A DNA stretch of 64,000 nt, taken from assembly GCF_038396675.1 (NCBI RefSeq), contig NC_088924.1, positions 25,632,001 through 25,696,000 of the forward strand, read 5' to 3'. The translations under genes were made by a program, and so were the position numbers. This document shows positions 1-12,946 of the stretch, piece by piece (the first letter of the stretch is position 1; each line of letters opens with the position of its first letter). Below the pieces are notes generated by a model that worked only from the letters and a program-made list of their open reading frames with translations, did no database searches and had not been told where the DNA came from. The stretch is from Hydra vulgaris (taxonomy: Eukaryota > Cnidaria > Hydrozoa > Anthoathecata > Hydridae).

Positions 1-1
1 T

Positions 2-1719
2 TCTGAATTTGTGAAACAAGGTGTTTCAAATGTATGTGAGATGAAAAGGCTTTTAAAAATTATGGTTAGTGATATGTTTGGAAAAAAAGATTTGCCTCCT
101 TCTAACAACAGAAGGTTCTATCCAAGAAATAATATCATTTGTATGCACATAGTCATTGAACGTCAAAAGCTTAGGTAATTTTTTATTTAATTTTTAGTAC
201 TTTTAGATGTTTCATATTATCAAAAAGTTTTTTGATTTATTAATTTTTCAGATTCTCAAACATTGATCAAGATTGTTTAGAAAACAAAATAAATGAGTGG
301 AAGGTTTCTGACGCCACTGTCAAAATACATTACCATCCAAAAAGAAGTCATAGTAAGGATGAGCTGTTGTTTGTTTATCAAGCTGGTTGGCAAAAAAAAC
401 TTATAAATAAATATGGCAATGAACTGGTGTTTTTAGATGCAACTTACAAGACCACTAGATATTCATTACCATCGATTTTCAAATAGTTGCAACATTTGTA
501 TCTGAAAGTGAAACTTTTGATACAATAAAAAAAGCACTTAATTTCATCAAATCTTGGAATCTTGATTTTCAACCTTTATACTGCATGACTGACTATTGTA
601 ATGAAGAGATACTTGCTTTGGAATCTGTTTTTATTGGTGTGTTATTAACTTCTTTAAAGGAATCATTTTTTATATTTCATGCGATTTAAGTTCATAATCA
701 TTTTAAATTAAATTTTGTTCTCTTATTAGGGTGTGAAGTATTCATCTGCAATTTTCATAGAGAACAGGCATGGGATCGTTGGATAAAAAAAACTTCCAAT
801 GGTTGTTTTAGTAAAAAAGAAGATATTTTAAAATTGTTAATATGTATAGCTTGGTCAAGATCTTGCGAAGAAGAAGCAGATGCTATAAAAGCATTAGAGC
901 TTTCTGACTTAAAGTGTCAAGATGGTTTTTCTAAATAAAAACATTATGTTGAAATGTATTGGATGCCTATAAAAAAGGTATTTATTATTAAACATGAGTT
1001 TAAATAATTAAACCTTTATTTGAGAATACATTTTGTGGCAATTATTTGGTTTGTATTATTTTAAGGTGAGGTATGTAAAAGTAGAATTTCTTTCTTATTG
1101 TTTAGAGATAGATCTAGTGGTATAGGCAAAATCGTCTTCTAATTAATTGCAACACAAACAATGGCGTTGAAAGACAAAATGAGTCATTTAAGTATTGCTA
1201 TTTAAAGAAATACAACAACTCTTCTTTGACAGGCATGTTAGCTTTATTAATTGAAAAATTCTTCACTGATAAGCTAGAAAGGTTAGTTTAGAAGAAAAGT
1301 TAAGTCAATGAACTGATGTTTGAAAGGGACTATTGTCAATTTAAAATTGTTCACAGTAATGATATTAATATAATCTTTTTATTTTTATAAAGTTTTATCT
1401 ATTCAATTTAGCTACACTGATGTAGACTGTGGTTTGTTTGCATTGGCGTTTGCACAGCATTGCTTGTACCGGCTCAAATCCACGCTACATTTCATATGAA
1501 AATGATGAAATGAGAAACCATTTATTTAAAAGTGTTATAGAAAACCACTTAAATGAGTTTCCAAAGACTGGAAAATTGACTAGGTTTTGCAAGGAAAAAG
1601 AATTTAATTTTACTCTTTATTGCGTATGTCGGCAAATTTGGATGGCTTCTGATAATGTTGTCAAAGATAAGTAAGTGAATTATTTAAGTTGTTTTAGCTT
1701 TTCAATCTAACTAGTTACA

Positions 1720-1784
<65 letters not shown>

Positions 1785-2003
1785 ATTACTTTTATTTTAT
1801 TTACACACATTACTTTTATTCACATTTTTTTGACTGTTTTTTGTGTGTTAATACATTTAGGCAATATGGTGCAATGTGGAAAATGTGAATGTTGGTTTCA
1901 TCGTTTTTGTGAACGCATACCTGATTTTATTTTAGAATGTGAGAGTGTTGAATGGTTTTGTTCGCAATGCACAATAACTTTACCATGTAGTACTTTAACT
2001 TAA
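2..2003 (+). pseudogene. MULE/CaRF-type transposase-like gene with C-terminal PHD finger, decayed
   Basis: Several GT-AG exons can be read. Exon 2-174 joins in frame to one starting at 252 (donor GTAATT, acceptor TTTTCAG). It carries a MULE-type core: first acidic motif VFLDATYKTTRYSLP near 430-470, then CMTDYCNEE near 583-606, then FHREQAWDRWIKK near 752-790, and NTNNGVERQNESFKY near 1150-1195, which fits the third acidic residue. Downstream, YTDVDCGLFALAFAQHC (1414-1464) resembles the short cysteine-containing segment that follows this core in related invertebrate proteins. A split PHD finger follows: LYCVCRQ near 1615, then after an intron with a CA repeat, MVQCGKCECWFHRFC and WFCSQC at 1866-1971. 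The frame is broken near 475 and by a stop at 935-937, so this is a relic. The 5' end lies outside the window. Motif readings are direct; family assignment is from memory. Confidence 0.6.
1717..1782. repeat. (CA)n microsatellite
   Basis: About 33 CA dinucleotides with one CCC interruption lie in the intron that splits the PHD finger of the upstream transposase-like relic. Confidence 0.95.
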
Positions 2004-3251
2004 AAGAGATTTTGACTTTAACATTTATAATCCTTTTTTATGTAGTTTTAGTAGTTTTTTAGTAGAATTTTTTTTTTTTTTTTGTTATGGTAGGCAAAAA
2101 GTGTATGCTAGATGAAAAATCTTATGTAAATAGTTTTTCATTTTCTAATTTTCTAATATATAGTCTTAAAGGAATACATGATTTTTGAATTATAGCAATG
2201 CCTAAAAAGTTGTGTTACCTAAATAAGGTTTATTTTAGTCAAGAGTCCCTTAAGTAAGATGATCTGGTTAAGTAAAGGCATGTTCAAGAACAAGATCAAT
2301 TTTTCAAAACTAAATGGTTCTTTTTCAACTCTGAAAGTGGTGTTGTTGTCTTTGAATTTATTTATTTTTACCGTAAACACTTTTAGTTTCAGTCTAAGTA
2401 TAAATCTTAGTATTTGTAATAAGTATTTATTATTAATTAAATTTCAATGAGTATATATTTTTTTAATATATAATAATTTTTTAAACATAACAATTTTCCT
2501 TTTTTTTTATGTTGCGTTTGTCATTGCTTTATTAGTTTGCCTACTGTTGAAACATGGTTTTAATTTAGTAAATTTATATGATGTGAAATTTACTCTATTA
2601 ATCATCAGATAACAGTTAGGGAGAAATTGGAATTCTACAAAATTAAGGTAAAAATGATTTTGTTTACTGGTATTACCATTAGTTGCCGATGGTAACATTA
2701 CAAAACTAGTTTTTATAGTTGATTGTGTTTCAGCTCTTTAGTGTTATACTGTAACATTGATGACAAGTATATAACAAAAACAACATGTTGTTTTTGCGAT
2801 AGTCATTATCGATAAAAGCTTTTATTACGATTGTAAATCTTAATTATATGTTTTTTTAGCACTTACGATATTTCGTTATATCACAAATAATTATGACAAC
2901 GTAAAAAATATTTAAGGATTTACTTTTAATTCATGATATAATTTTTCAAATTGCTCATCTCCAATTGTCCCTCTAGTTTAAATATTTTAATAAATGAAAT
3001 CCCTTGAGTTCAAGTATTTTGTTGTAAAGTGTAATTATAGTTAATGATTGTTTAAAGGTAACGATCGATTTGAGTTACTTGTAAATAATTATATATGCAT
3101 ATAGACGTATTTGTATATAATATAAAGACATAATTGTAAATATCAAGAGAATTAGTATATAAATTATGTTGAATTACGTTAAGAGCGAGGCGTTTTACGC
3201 TTGACTTATAAAGTTCTTTTTGATGTGAAACAATAAGCTATTTCGGCTAAA
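2004..3251. other. AT-rich non-coding stretch
   Basis: There is no convincing coding signal. Short open frames on both strands have no recognisable motif. The last 200 bases lead into the gag-like start of the LTR retrotransposon and may hold its leader or LTR, but no LTR boundary or primer-binding site could be defined. Confidence 0.5.
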
Positions 3252-5225
3252 ATGTCGACTAAAGTTGATTTAAAGTTAATTCCGGAGTTTAGTGGAAACG
3301 ATCAACAATCAGTCGCAGAATGGCTGGAAAACTGGTATGTAAACTACAGACGTGCTGAGCCGAGGTTGTTTGAAGATCAAACGCAACCAAATTGTTATGA
3401 ATGTTAACTCCCCATTCATTTTGCAAGAGATAGTCATCTGCGAAGAAATAGTAATCGAAACAAGACGGGTCGAAGACGGGGTACAAGCGATGTTTTGTCT
3501 TACTCGTGTCAAGAGAAAGGACACATCAAGAATGTGTCCAAAAAACGTGCCGAGGGAGAAGATGTTTGCGCCAGTTCTCTCCCTAAACAATCAATAAAGG
3601 CGTTACCTACTATACGGTTGGACATTAATGGCGTTTCTCGGAATGTGTTAATTGACTCAGAATGTACCTGCTGCATCATTTATAAATAACGTGCGCCAAA
3701 AATTACGAAGAAAATAGTTAGCGTGGTAACTGTTAATGGACAACAACAACAGTGCGAAGACGTTAGCCGAACTAGAATTGTCACATCTAATGAAAATGAA
3801 TTTTTTGTGGAAGCACTTGTAGTCGACTTCAAACCACTTTGTTATTGTTTTTGATGGGTATGGAATAGTGGCTTTTGGTGGAGTATCAATATCTGCAACT
3901 CGTGATGTTTGTTTTATGGGAAGAAACGAATCATGTTTACTTGGACTAAAAGATGATATTTCAAAAGATGTCAGTAATACGAATATAATAGCTCGGGATT
4001 TCACAGCTTTGTTTAAAAAACAAAATCGAGAATGGATAATTGCGTGGAAATGGAATAAAAGTTCTCAACCTGAAACTCTAGTGAATAAGATTGCTGAATA
4101 CACTATCCCTATTGGCATAAAACACGATTACGAAAAAGAAATTGAAAGGTGGATAGAGAAAAAATGGCTTCAAAAGTACGATTTGAAGAAACACGGTCCA
4201 ATAAAGGGTTTGGTTCCTCTCATGGCAGTGGTGCAGCGAAACAAAAGGAAAGTGCGACCAGTATTAGACTTCAGGGAGCTAAACACGTTTATTGTAGCAT
4301 TCACTGCGAACACAGATGCGTGTGCTGACAAACTTCAAGACTAGAGACGGTTTGGAAAAAATGTTTCAATAATTGATTTATCTTCAGCTTATATGCAACT
4401 AAAAATCGATGAGAAACTCTGGACTTACCAAAATGTTGTGTTCCGTGGACAAAGTTTTGTTTAACACGTTTGGGATTCGAACTAAACGTTGCGCTAGTCA
4501 TAACGAAAGCGGTATTGGACAAAGTGCTATCGCAAGGTGAAACAATCTGGAAAGGAACGTCATCATACATTAATGATATTTTTGTTGAAGACATAGTACC
4601 TGTTTGTCGCGTACTTGATCATTTGAAAATCTATGGGCTTAATTGTAAGCCGGCGGTCCGCGTATCCGATGGAGCAAGAGTTCTTGGTTTACAAGTCAGA
4701 ATGGAAAACAAAAAGTTATGTTGGAGAAGAGATAACGAATTTTGTCAAATTCCGAAATCGCTAACAAGACGTAATATCTTTTTTTTGTGTGGAAGAATGA
4801 CAGGAAATCTTCCAGTTTGTGGTTGGTTGCGTGTAGCGTTGTCGCATGTTAAAAGAACAGCAAACGCCCAGATAAAAACGTCAGGCAACAAATTGGGTAG
4901 ATGCTAGTTCAATCGTACTAGACGTGGTTGTCGAGTTTAATGGCAATATAATCGAAGACGCATGTTGGTTAAGAAAACATACACAGCGCATATAAACATG
5001 TCCGAACTTGATGCAGTAATTAAAGGACTAAATATGGGCCTTAACTCGAAAATGGAAGTTTTGCACATCTGCACCGATTCGAAAGCGGTGTTCCATTTAG
5101 TTACCGACACACTCGCGGAAAAGTCTGGATTGAGGACAAACGCATCAAACGAAATGCTGTTAAGGAGAATACTCAAGAATATTGCAAATATAACGGAAGA
5201 AAAAAATGTGTGTCTTGATGTTTGA

Positions 5226-5783
5226 TATTTAAAAAAAAAAAAACCAAAAAATTTGTGCAGAGAAAATTAAGCATGAACTTGTGTATTTTCAGATCTAATC
5301 GTGGTTCAATCCCCATAGCCCATTTAACGTAAGAGATCAACTTAAGGATCTCGAATCAGGGCCTATGGATAAATTTAATCAGATAACTCGTGACTGTTCT
5401 GAAAACATAGGTACATCAATACAGACATATGTGTACTGTTTATATTGTCATGCTTTTTTTTTTTTTGTGGTTTTTTGTGGTTGCTAATTATTTTTACTAT
5501 TGTTGCATTTTGCATTTGTTGCTATTATTCAAGTGATTTCATTTTTTTTTTGTCTTATCATAGTATTTATTTACATCCTTTTATTATATTTTATTTTCTA
5601 TCACCTTTCTTAGAAGGAATAAATGAGATAACACAACGTTTAATGATCAGAATCTGATCATTAAATGTTGTGTTATCTCAATTATTCATTATCTCTCATG
5701 TCAGCTCATTCACTTTTTCTTTTTTTGTTATTAGTATAGCTTTTTTTAATATTTAATATTCTCCTTTTTAATAGAATTATTTT
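5226..5783. other. Foreign segment interrupting the LTR retrotransposon
   Basis: This stretch separates the RNase H part from the RNase H/integrase linker of the retrotransposon. It is T-rich, has no coding match and holds a near-perfect palindrome at 5625-5679. It is probably a later insertion, but no terminal repeats or target duplication could be defined. Confidence 0.4.
5625..5679. repeat. Near-perfect palindrome, 26-bp arms, 3-nt loop
   Basis: Left arm 5625-5650 and right arm 5654-5679 are reverse complements with one mismatch; the loop is AAT. It is one of a set of unrelated short-loop palindromes in the window. Confidence 0.9.
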
Positions 5784-6050
5784 TTGGTACATCAACTCAA
5801 AGTAGATATTAGGCTTGTCGCTTCGGAATTTAACCTGGCCGATGCCCTTACTAGAGTGTCTAATAGTTGGTTAAAATTGGTTGATAAACCTTCTGAAATA
5901 GCAGCAAGTGGTATTATTAGAACTTCACTATCCTCTAAAGAAATCGAGCATGTTCATAGATCTACAGGACATTATGGCGTGAAAAAAACATTGTACTTCG
6001 TTCGTAAAATCGACCCGTCAGTGAGCAAGGAAGAAGTATTGCTGAAAAAA

Positions 6051-6999
6051 TACATACTGAAAATTGTAAAATTTTTATACCTACTTTATTAATCCTTAAA
6101 ATAAAAGTTTTGGCACTCCTATTGCGTAAATGTATACCATACGCGCTGCCTTTTTGGCACCCCAAGTGGTAGAAACAACCTTTACAGCTTAACTTACTTG
6201 AAACTTACTACTGATCTCATTTCATATTTTAATCTTTTATATTTGTACCATTCAATAATTGTTTTGTCCATTTCAATGACTAGTTCTAAATAAATGGGAT
6301 AAATGACCAGGTCTACTAAATCGTTCTTTTTACCAAAAGTACATAATAGTGCAAGAGTTAATGGTCATCAAACTGTTTTCAATATATAAGTTAAGCAACT
6401 TTATGAAATTAAATAGAGCATTTCACGAGAGCTGCCCTATTCATTAAGGTACTCCCCTTAATGAATACGACAATTTTAATTAACTCCCCCTTAGGTCACA
6501 CAAAAGCTTCATTTATTCGGTTTAAAAAAAAGTGCAAACAACTTTGCCAATTATTGACCACATTTTTATAAGAAATACCCATTGCAGAAATTAACTGAAA
6601 TATATATCACCTATATACTTTAGTTATTTTTAATATAAATTTTAGATCAAAAAAAGCTCTTTCAATTTAAGTAAGGATTATTGTAACTGTCGCAACATCA
6701 AATTATATATAATGCAGGTAATAAAGATTTCACCAAATACTGACTTGTATTTTATATCAAATACTAGCAAATGTCTTAACCATTTATTGGCCAATGATCC
6801 GTAAATGGGAAACACATCGAACAGAATAATAGAGCACTGGAAATTTATTTATTTTAATGCAATTATTTAGATATAAAACAAAACTAAAAAATAAATCAAT
6901 TTAATTTATTCAGTTTAACTCATAGTATGTTAAATGCAGGTAATGAACCCCGAAAAAAAGTTAAAAAAACTTATTGCTAAATACCACCATTTTCTTCAA
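6051..6999. other. Non-coding stretch
   Basis: No gene was recognised. A small hairpin (TTCATTAAGG, 6-nt spacer, then its complement) sits near 6440-6466. The rest is AT-rich and without motif. Confidence 0.4.
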
Positions 7000-8570
7000 C
7001 CTTCTTTTCACCATTTTCTTCAAATATCTTGATAATTTTCAATATCTTCAATTTTTAATTCTTCAATAGAGGTTGATTTTTGCAAATTTGATATCTCAGC
7101 TAACTTCTTTTTATAGTTCACAGTTTTCCTTTATTTTTCTTTTAATACCTTTTGTTATTCAACTTTTCTCTTTTCACAAGCTACTTTTGCAGCTGTCTTC
7201 AAGCTTCGTGTTGTAAGACTGTAATGTGAAAAAAAACAACTGTAAAACAGAGGTTTTGAGTTAATCTTCTTTTGTTTAATTTGTAGTGAAGGATAAGTGA
7301 AAATATTGGAGTCTTTGTCTAATAGACTAGATGAACCATTAAATGGGAATGAAAACTTGAGTTCTATTGACGTGTTGTGAGAGGCTATTTTTTATTATTC
7401 AAAAGAATTCAAAAAAATACTTGCAATTTGAAACCATGAAGCACCAATGAACTATTAAAAGAAACTTTTTTAACTAACGTTGATTTATTAACCTTTACTT
7501 CTTCAAAACTTACATTTGTATTAATATCCACAGTATTGTCTCGAATAGAAAAATCAAATGAATCATCTTTTACTCCAGGTTGAGTTCTTGCATTGTTGTG
7601 ATGTCATATTGATACGCTTTAGAAAATAAACCAAATAACTTAGAATGTGAAACTGTATCCCCTGGGTAGTTTTATTCATCATTGTTTGATAGACATCAGA
7701 ATACATATTTTTTAGTGGCTTAAAAACTGTGCTGACCAAAGGCTGCAACCAGTTGCGGATGTGAACTGGAAATTTTACACCTCATGTCTTTCTAGAATTA
7801 AAATCAGTGGTCTTGCAGAACTAGTATTTGAAAAAAAAATTTTTTTGCAAACCGTAACTTAACAAAACCTTGTTTAGTCCAGCAAGAAACACTCAATGTT
7901 GCTCCTTCACTATTATGAGGTGGTATGACCAGCTGCATTTATACAAGCTATATTAGTAATGGTTTCTTTGTTGCCACTTGTTTGACTCTGAATATATTTT
8001 GATCCTTTTACTTACAACAACACATTTTGGTGTATGATCTAGTTGTGACCCTGTTTCATCCATATTCCAAATACATTTTAGTTTATTATATAAGTTCTCA
8101 TTTTGTACCAGTCTCTCCAAAGATGTGAAGTATTTTGAAAATTTCCCCCTGTCTATAAATATTTGTGGCAAAGAATATGTTGGCTCTGGACAACGAAGAC
8201 TTGCACAACCATGACTCTCTTTAAGTAGTTGCTACCAGTTTTCAAGATTTTGAAAATTTAATCTTTTTTTTGCTAACTTAGCAGCATAATTAATAAATGT
8301 TATTTTCAAAAACCAATTCCTATTTGGGTACAATTGCCAGCATAATACTTTTTTCAAGATCACCTTTAATTGGCTTTTTCCCTGGTTATGCTCTTATTTT
8401 AGATTTTCTATAGATAGTGGACTGCATAGTTAAACGTGGAACTTTTTTATATTCCTTTTTGCTGAGATATACCAGTTATTACCAGTTTCATATTAGAATC
8501 TGAATTGTCTTCAGCATGCATTTTTTTAATTATACTTGAAGTTGGTTTAATGATAACATTTGACTTTGGA
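7000..8570 (-). pseudogene. pogo/Tigger-like (DDE_1) transposase relic
   Basis: Reading leftwards on the minus strand, fragments appear in the expected order. A segment near 8200-8260 has GCASLRCPEP. The frame 8171-7953 includes CIWNMDETGSQLDHTPKCVV, the first catalytic Asp of the DDE_1 fold. The frame 7748-7563 starts MQPLVSTVFKPLKN, matching the usual QPLD.xxFxPLK box, with the third Asp lost (QPLV). A lysine-rich tail lies near 7050-7200. Frames are broken by many stops, so this is an old copy. It resembles, at family level, the better preserved pogo-like gene at 24249-25918, but the two are clearly different subfamilies. Element ends were not found. Confidence 0.65.
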
Positions 8571-9193
8571 TTTTTCAGTATGTTTTAACTTTTTTGTTTT
8601 TTTGTATTTAATACTATTTTCAACTAAAAAAAATAGAAATCATAGAAACAAGTCTACAAACATATGTAAATAAAATAAATCAAAAAATATATATTGATTA
8701 CTTTTTTTTTACCTTTAACGCAACGTTCAAATTTTCATTCAGTATGTATAATCAAGTTAATTTAAGTAAAATTTGGGTGTTGCTTACCAGTTAACAACCT
8801 TAATTTAACTTTTTCACACAAGTTATGTGTCAAATTTTATCACACTTAGTTATTTATTATGTCACATGAATTATAACTAAGTTAGGTAGTTCAACAAAAA
8901 AATCAAACTCATTTTTTTTTTAAATGACATATATCATTGGAAACAGCAGAATGAACGATTTCCAAAACTGCAATCCTTTTTTCTCTAACTAAATTTGCTA
9001 AAAAGTTATCAATTTTTAAAGGTGAAAAATTTTGTGCTTCAAATTCTTTCAAAAAATGTGACCACGAATGTAACAATTTGAGAGAATTATCAGTGTTACT
9101 TAATTATTTATATAGATATTGACCACAAATTTTAAGGGTTGCTTACTGCATTAATATATTACAAAAAAAGTAAAAAAAACAATGGCAGATTTA

Positions 9194-9224
9194 CCCGGGG
9201 GCGTTTGGGCCACACGCCCCCGGG
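9194..9224. repeat. GC-rich hairpin
   Basis: CCCGGGGGCGT (9194-9204) and ACGCCCCCGGG (9214-9224) pair around a 9-nt loop. It is followed by a run of T. It stands out sharply from the surrounding AT-rich sequence and lies just downstream of the 3' end of the transposon gene (minus strand). Confidence 0.85.
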
Positions 9225-9585
9225 GGTGGTTCTTTTTTTTTTTGTTTTTTTTTTTTGAGTTTTTAAACTTTAAACGTTAAAGTTAGAATGTACAATAAAA
9301 ACAAAATAAAAAACATTCACCATTCCAATAGTAGCTTTAAAAAAGTTATAAGGGATAGAAAATTCATAATTGGAAACTTCATTGTTTTTTCATTAGGTAA
9401 AAAAAAGGGTTACATGAAGACTTTATACAATATATTATAATAAAAACCTCACCTAACTTTATTATAGCAATAAAAAAAACAATGTACATGAAAATATTGT
9501 TTGTAAAGATGAAAAAAATCTTATTTTAAAGAAATGGATTGCAATTACTAATGTAGAAAACCATAAAAAATTTAAGATATTGTAT

Positions 9586-12500
9586 CTATTGGAAGCTAAT
9601 GTCTCCCAAAGCAATGTCAGCAAGAAATTCACTTATTAAAAATATTTTTCTTTCATTGTTCAAATATTCAACATTGATAAAGTTGTTGTTCTTTTTTGAT
9701 GAAAAGGAATGAATACTTCCCATAAAAATAACATCTTTCCCCTCTACATCCAAAATATGATTTATGCTTCTTTGTAGCAAACCAGGATCTCTGTTCAATA
9801 TCTGTCTGATAATGTCTCTTGTTTCATCAGAAAAACTGGCAAATGTTTTTGGTTCCACATTTTTGTCTAAATCTAATTTTATTGCTCTTTCTATTTTTCT
9901 CCTCGCGGTTTTGTCCCGTTTTTGAGCAGTTTCTACTTGACGTAACTTGGCAGCAGCATCAATTTCAGACTTCCTCACAAGCAACAGCTTTCTGTTTGCT
10001 ACTGCTTGTTTAATGGCAAAAGTAATGATATCTTTTTGTTTTGACAGATTCAACTGCATCAACCAATTAAAGGTCTTATTGATTTTGCATTTTACTTTAC
10101 CATCTAGAAATCCAGTGGTAGCATTATGAGCTCTCTTACTCAGTGCATCAAACAAACCCAGAGCTCTTTCGCTGTGCATATTATGCACTAGTGCTTCTAG
10201 TGTACTGTTAATTACATCTCTACTGGGGTTGGATAGGGCACCAGAGAGATATGGCGCTAGTTGCCTCTTTAAAACTATAATAAATCCTTCGGCAAGAGAC
10301 TTGGCAATTTCTTTAAAATAATTATCAGACTCTGCAGTTCTAAGTAAAACAAGTACAGTATCTGTTTGTACCAGCTCACAACTGAAACAATCCACAGGCA
10401 ATGAAAGCAGGAGTAATGGGTCATTCTTTATTTCTGTAAGCCAACAAAGACATGATTTAAATAATGGAACCTGTTAAATAAAAACAAGTTAACTTATTAT
10501 ATTTTTTTTTATTCAGTACATGCATTTAAAACTTTTGCATCAAGTAAAATTAATTGAAATATGTTTTTTTACTGTGGATATCAACCAAAATTAAATCTGT
10601 ATTATCAATCTGTGTTAAATGTAAATTATGTTATATGTACCATTTCTAAATGACTTCTGTTCTCTTTGTTTTCATAAAATTGTGTCATCCATGGACCTGT
10701 CAAACATTTGCCATACAGTCCTGTGAAAAAAAGATAAAAATGAATTTGTTAAAAAAAAGATATCTTGTTGACAATGCTTATACAATAATTAAGATAAGAT
10801 AAAAAGACATGCAAACCTACCTAAAACTCTTAATTGAGTCATAATTTTTGGATTGTTAAAATCACCCAGGAGAGCAAGTCTCAATGCAGCTGCTCTACAG
10901 TATTTTTTGAAATATGTGATGAGACTGTCTTTCAGCTGGTAAACAGTGCCTGCCATATGGAATAGAATATGCAGCCGATTCCCTACATACCGAACAATAA
11001 CTCCAGGTTTCAGACCATTGCTGATTAAGTATGTCTTAAAACCAGCTGGGTCACCAGATTTCATTTTGTATCTAAATTTCAAAAAGAATTCCTTTTATTT
11101 ATATATATATCCATAATTATCATATAACCATGTTTATTACTAATTCCTAAAACTAAAAATATATGGATATAAAAAAAGTTACTTTAATTTAGACACAGCA
11201 TTAAGCATATTTGCAGCATGACACTCATTCCCATACACCTGGCTTGTAACATTGTAGCTTGTGTCAAGTTTGCGTAGAATTTTCCGAGCTTCGGTTGCCA
11301 GACCATCTAAAGGATGAACATTGCAGTTGAATTCAGTTAGTGGCTTGCAAAACATGTCACTCAGTTGTTGATTGATACAGTGATTTACTTTTGCTCTGTC
11401 TGTAAGAGTAGACTCAAAGGTGTTGCGAAATTTGTTAAGTATAATATGCTGTTGTATACCTGTAAATTTTGAATAAGTTGATGAAATGTTCTGAAAAGAA
11501 TTTACTAGCTGCACCATATAGTCCCCCGATTTGCCACCTGCTAATTCAGCAATTTGTATTGTTAGCTGTCGTCCAGAAGTAGCTATGTGACATTCGTTGA
11601 CATGAACCCCAGCTTTAGTTGTCGCATCCCAAGAGAGTGTTGCTACAGCAGATGTAGAGTAATAGAGGTGTTCTGCCACTTGTATATCTGAGATAACACC
11701 TAATTCATATGCCATCTGTGCAGTCTGTGTTGATCAGGGAACAAACAAAACACGTGAACCAGTCAGCTCTTCGACAACAAAACGAATAACTTGCCCAGCA
11801 TTTTTTATCGGTACTTGGTTTAGAAGGCACATATAGATGCACTTACGGATATGTGTTGTATATCTGACTTGCTTTTTATGTTGTCTTTTGTTATATGACT
11901 TTGTTGTAAAAATGTGTTTTGGTGAGTTGTTCTGTGGGCGGTCCAATTGACTTTTGAGATCATCCAATGCCAAGCCCCGATTGACAATGTCTTTGAGTTC
12001 TTCTTTTTTTTCTTTCAGCTTTTGTGTTAGCTTGACTATGTGTTTATCAGCTCTTTTACTCTTTCTCTTTGCATTCAAAATAGTCCTCTTAAAATTTTTT
12101 AATGTCAACTTTTCAAGACGTGCATTTAATAAAGAATTTTCTAGCTTCAACTTTCTCTTCTCTTGTCTGAGCTTGTCGATACATATTTTTTTCCTTTTAA
12201 GGTCTTGGGTTAAACGTTTTATGCGTACATTATCTGAACTTAGCAAACTTTTTGCCTTCAAGTATTTGATCTGTTTTCCCATTGTTTCTTTTTGCAGTAT
12301 TTTCTTTTTGCAGGGATTTTCTTAAATTAGGACATTTCGAACAGTCTGTTTTCAATTTCTTTGCATTCTCCATGTTAACTGTCACCACATTTCCAGTTTG
12401 CAATACTTCCTCTACTTCCATTGGCATAACTATTTGGGCTTTCATTTTGGGGACTTAAAATGGTGATTCCAATAGGTCTGATAATTTGCACCATAGTTCA

Positions 12501-12802
12501 TTGAGCCTCTTTTTGAAATATTTAATTTCTAAAAAAATTCTCTTTAAGGCTATTGTAACAGCTCCAATATTACATTCATACCCATGTGAAGACAATATTT
12601 TATGCAGTCTCACACTAGCTTTTGTTATCTTTTTTTTCTCTAACAAGTAGATGTAGATTGCAAAACCATTTCTGAAAACTGTGCTGGCATTACTATCCAC
12701 TTTAAAGGAGTCAACATAAGAATTGAAATCAGAAGCAGTTTTTTTTGTAGTGACTGACATGATTGCAAAGTTAAAAGTTATTGAAAATATGTTGACTGGC
12801 AT
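9586..12802 (-). pseudogene. Multi-exon transposon-borne gene, coiled-coil plus RNase H-like core (candidate transposase)
   Basis: Exon boundaries by GT-AG and frame: 12802-11183, 11071-10821, 10720-10641, 10470-9586; the last three junctions join in phase. Exon 1 encodes an N-terminal region, a CxxC-type motif (DCSKCPNLRK), a long charged coiled coil (about 12280-11950), a basic segment with IRKCIYMCLLNQVP, and then TLSWDATTKAGVHVNECHI and NVHPLDGLATEA, which look like strands bearing Asp residues of a DDE/RNase H fold. Exons 2-4 continue with GDPAGFKTYLISNGLKPG, RYVGNRLHILFHMAGTVY, LYGKCLTGPWMTQFY and a helical, basic C-terminal domain ending GDISFQ. Similar uncharacterised proteins occur in fish and invertebrates (memory). 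Exon 1 is damaged: in-frame stops at 12455-12457 and 11734-11736, and a 16-bp tandem duplication near 12290-12325 that shifts the frame. No named family is certain. Confidence 0.6.
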
Positions 12803-12946
12803 ATGATTATAATTTATGATATGGACAAGTGTCAGGTGACTTACAATTTATTATGAAATGGGCAGTAATATTACGTATTTATTTAGTTTAATAGTTGATG
12901 AGGATACATATTTATTAAATTTTAATACTATATGGGGAAAGATTAG

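Larger units (their letters stand above)
3252..6050 (+). pseudogene. LTR retrotransposon gag-pol relic (Ty3/gypsy-like)
   Basis: A gag-like start (Met at 3252, motif KLIPEFSG) is followed by a degenerate zinc-knuckle stretch (SCQEKGHIKN), then an aspartic protease motif near 3640 reading VLIDSECTC, where DSG has become DSE. Reverse transcriptase follows: MAVVQRNKRKVRPVLDFREL near 4222-4280, and the catalytic YxDD box reads SYINDIFVED near 4563-4593, so one Asp is Asn. RNase H segments sit at 4890-5225 (WVDASS, INMSELDAV, CTDSKAV). After about 560 unrelated bases the frame resumes with DALTRVSNSWLKL (5840) and an integrase zinc-binding start, HRSTGHYGVKKTLYFV (5952-6000), then is lost. There are many frameshifts, so it cannot be active. 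The LTRs were not found. Placement with Ty3/gypsy-like elements rests on motif order and is moderately sure. Confidence 0.75.

Noticed and set aside
5445..5657. 70-codon hydrophobic frame resembling membrane segments
   Set aside because: It is a T-rich tract (Phe, Leu, Ile codons) inside the segment interrupting the retrotransposon and overlaps a palindrome.
8847..8881. Hairpin CTTAGTTAT/ATAACTAAG as part of the transposon TIR
   Set aside because: It lies outside the CTAAG duplication and has no counterpart at the right end; treated as flanking sequence.
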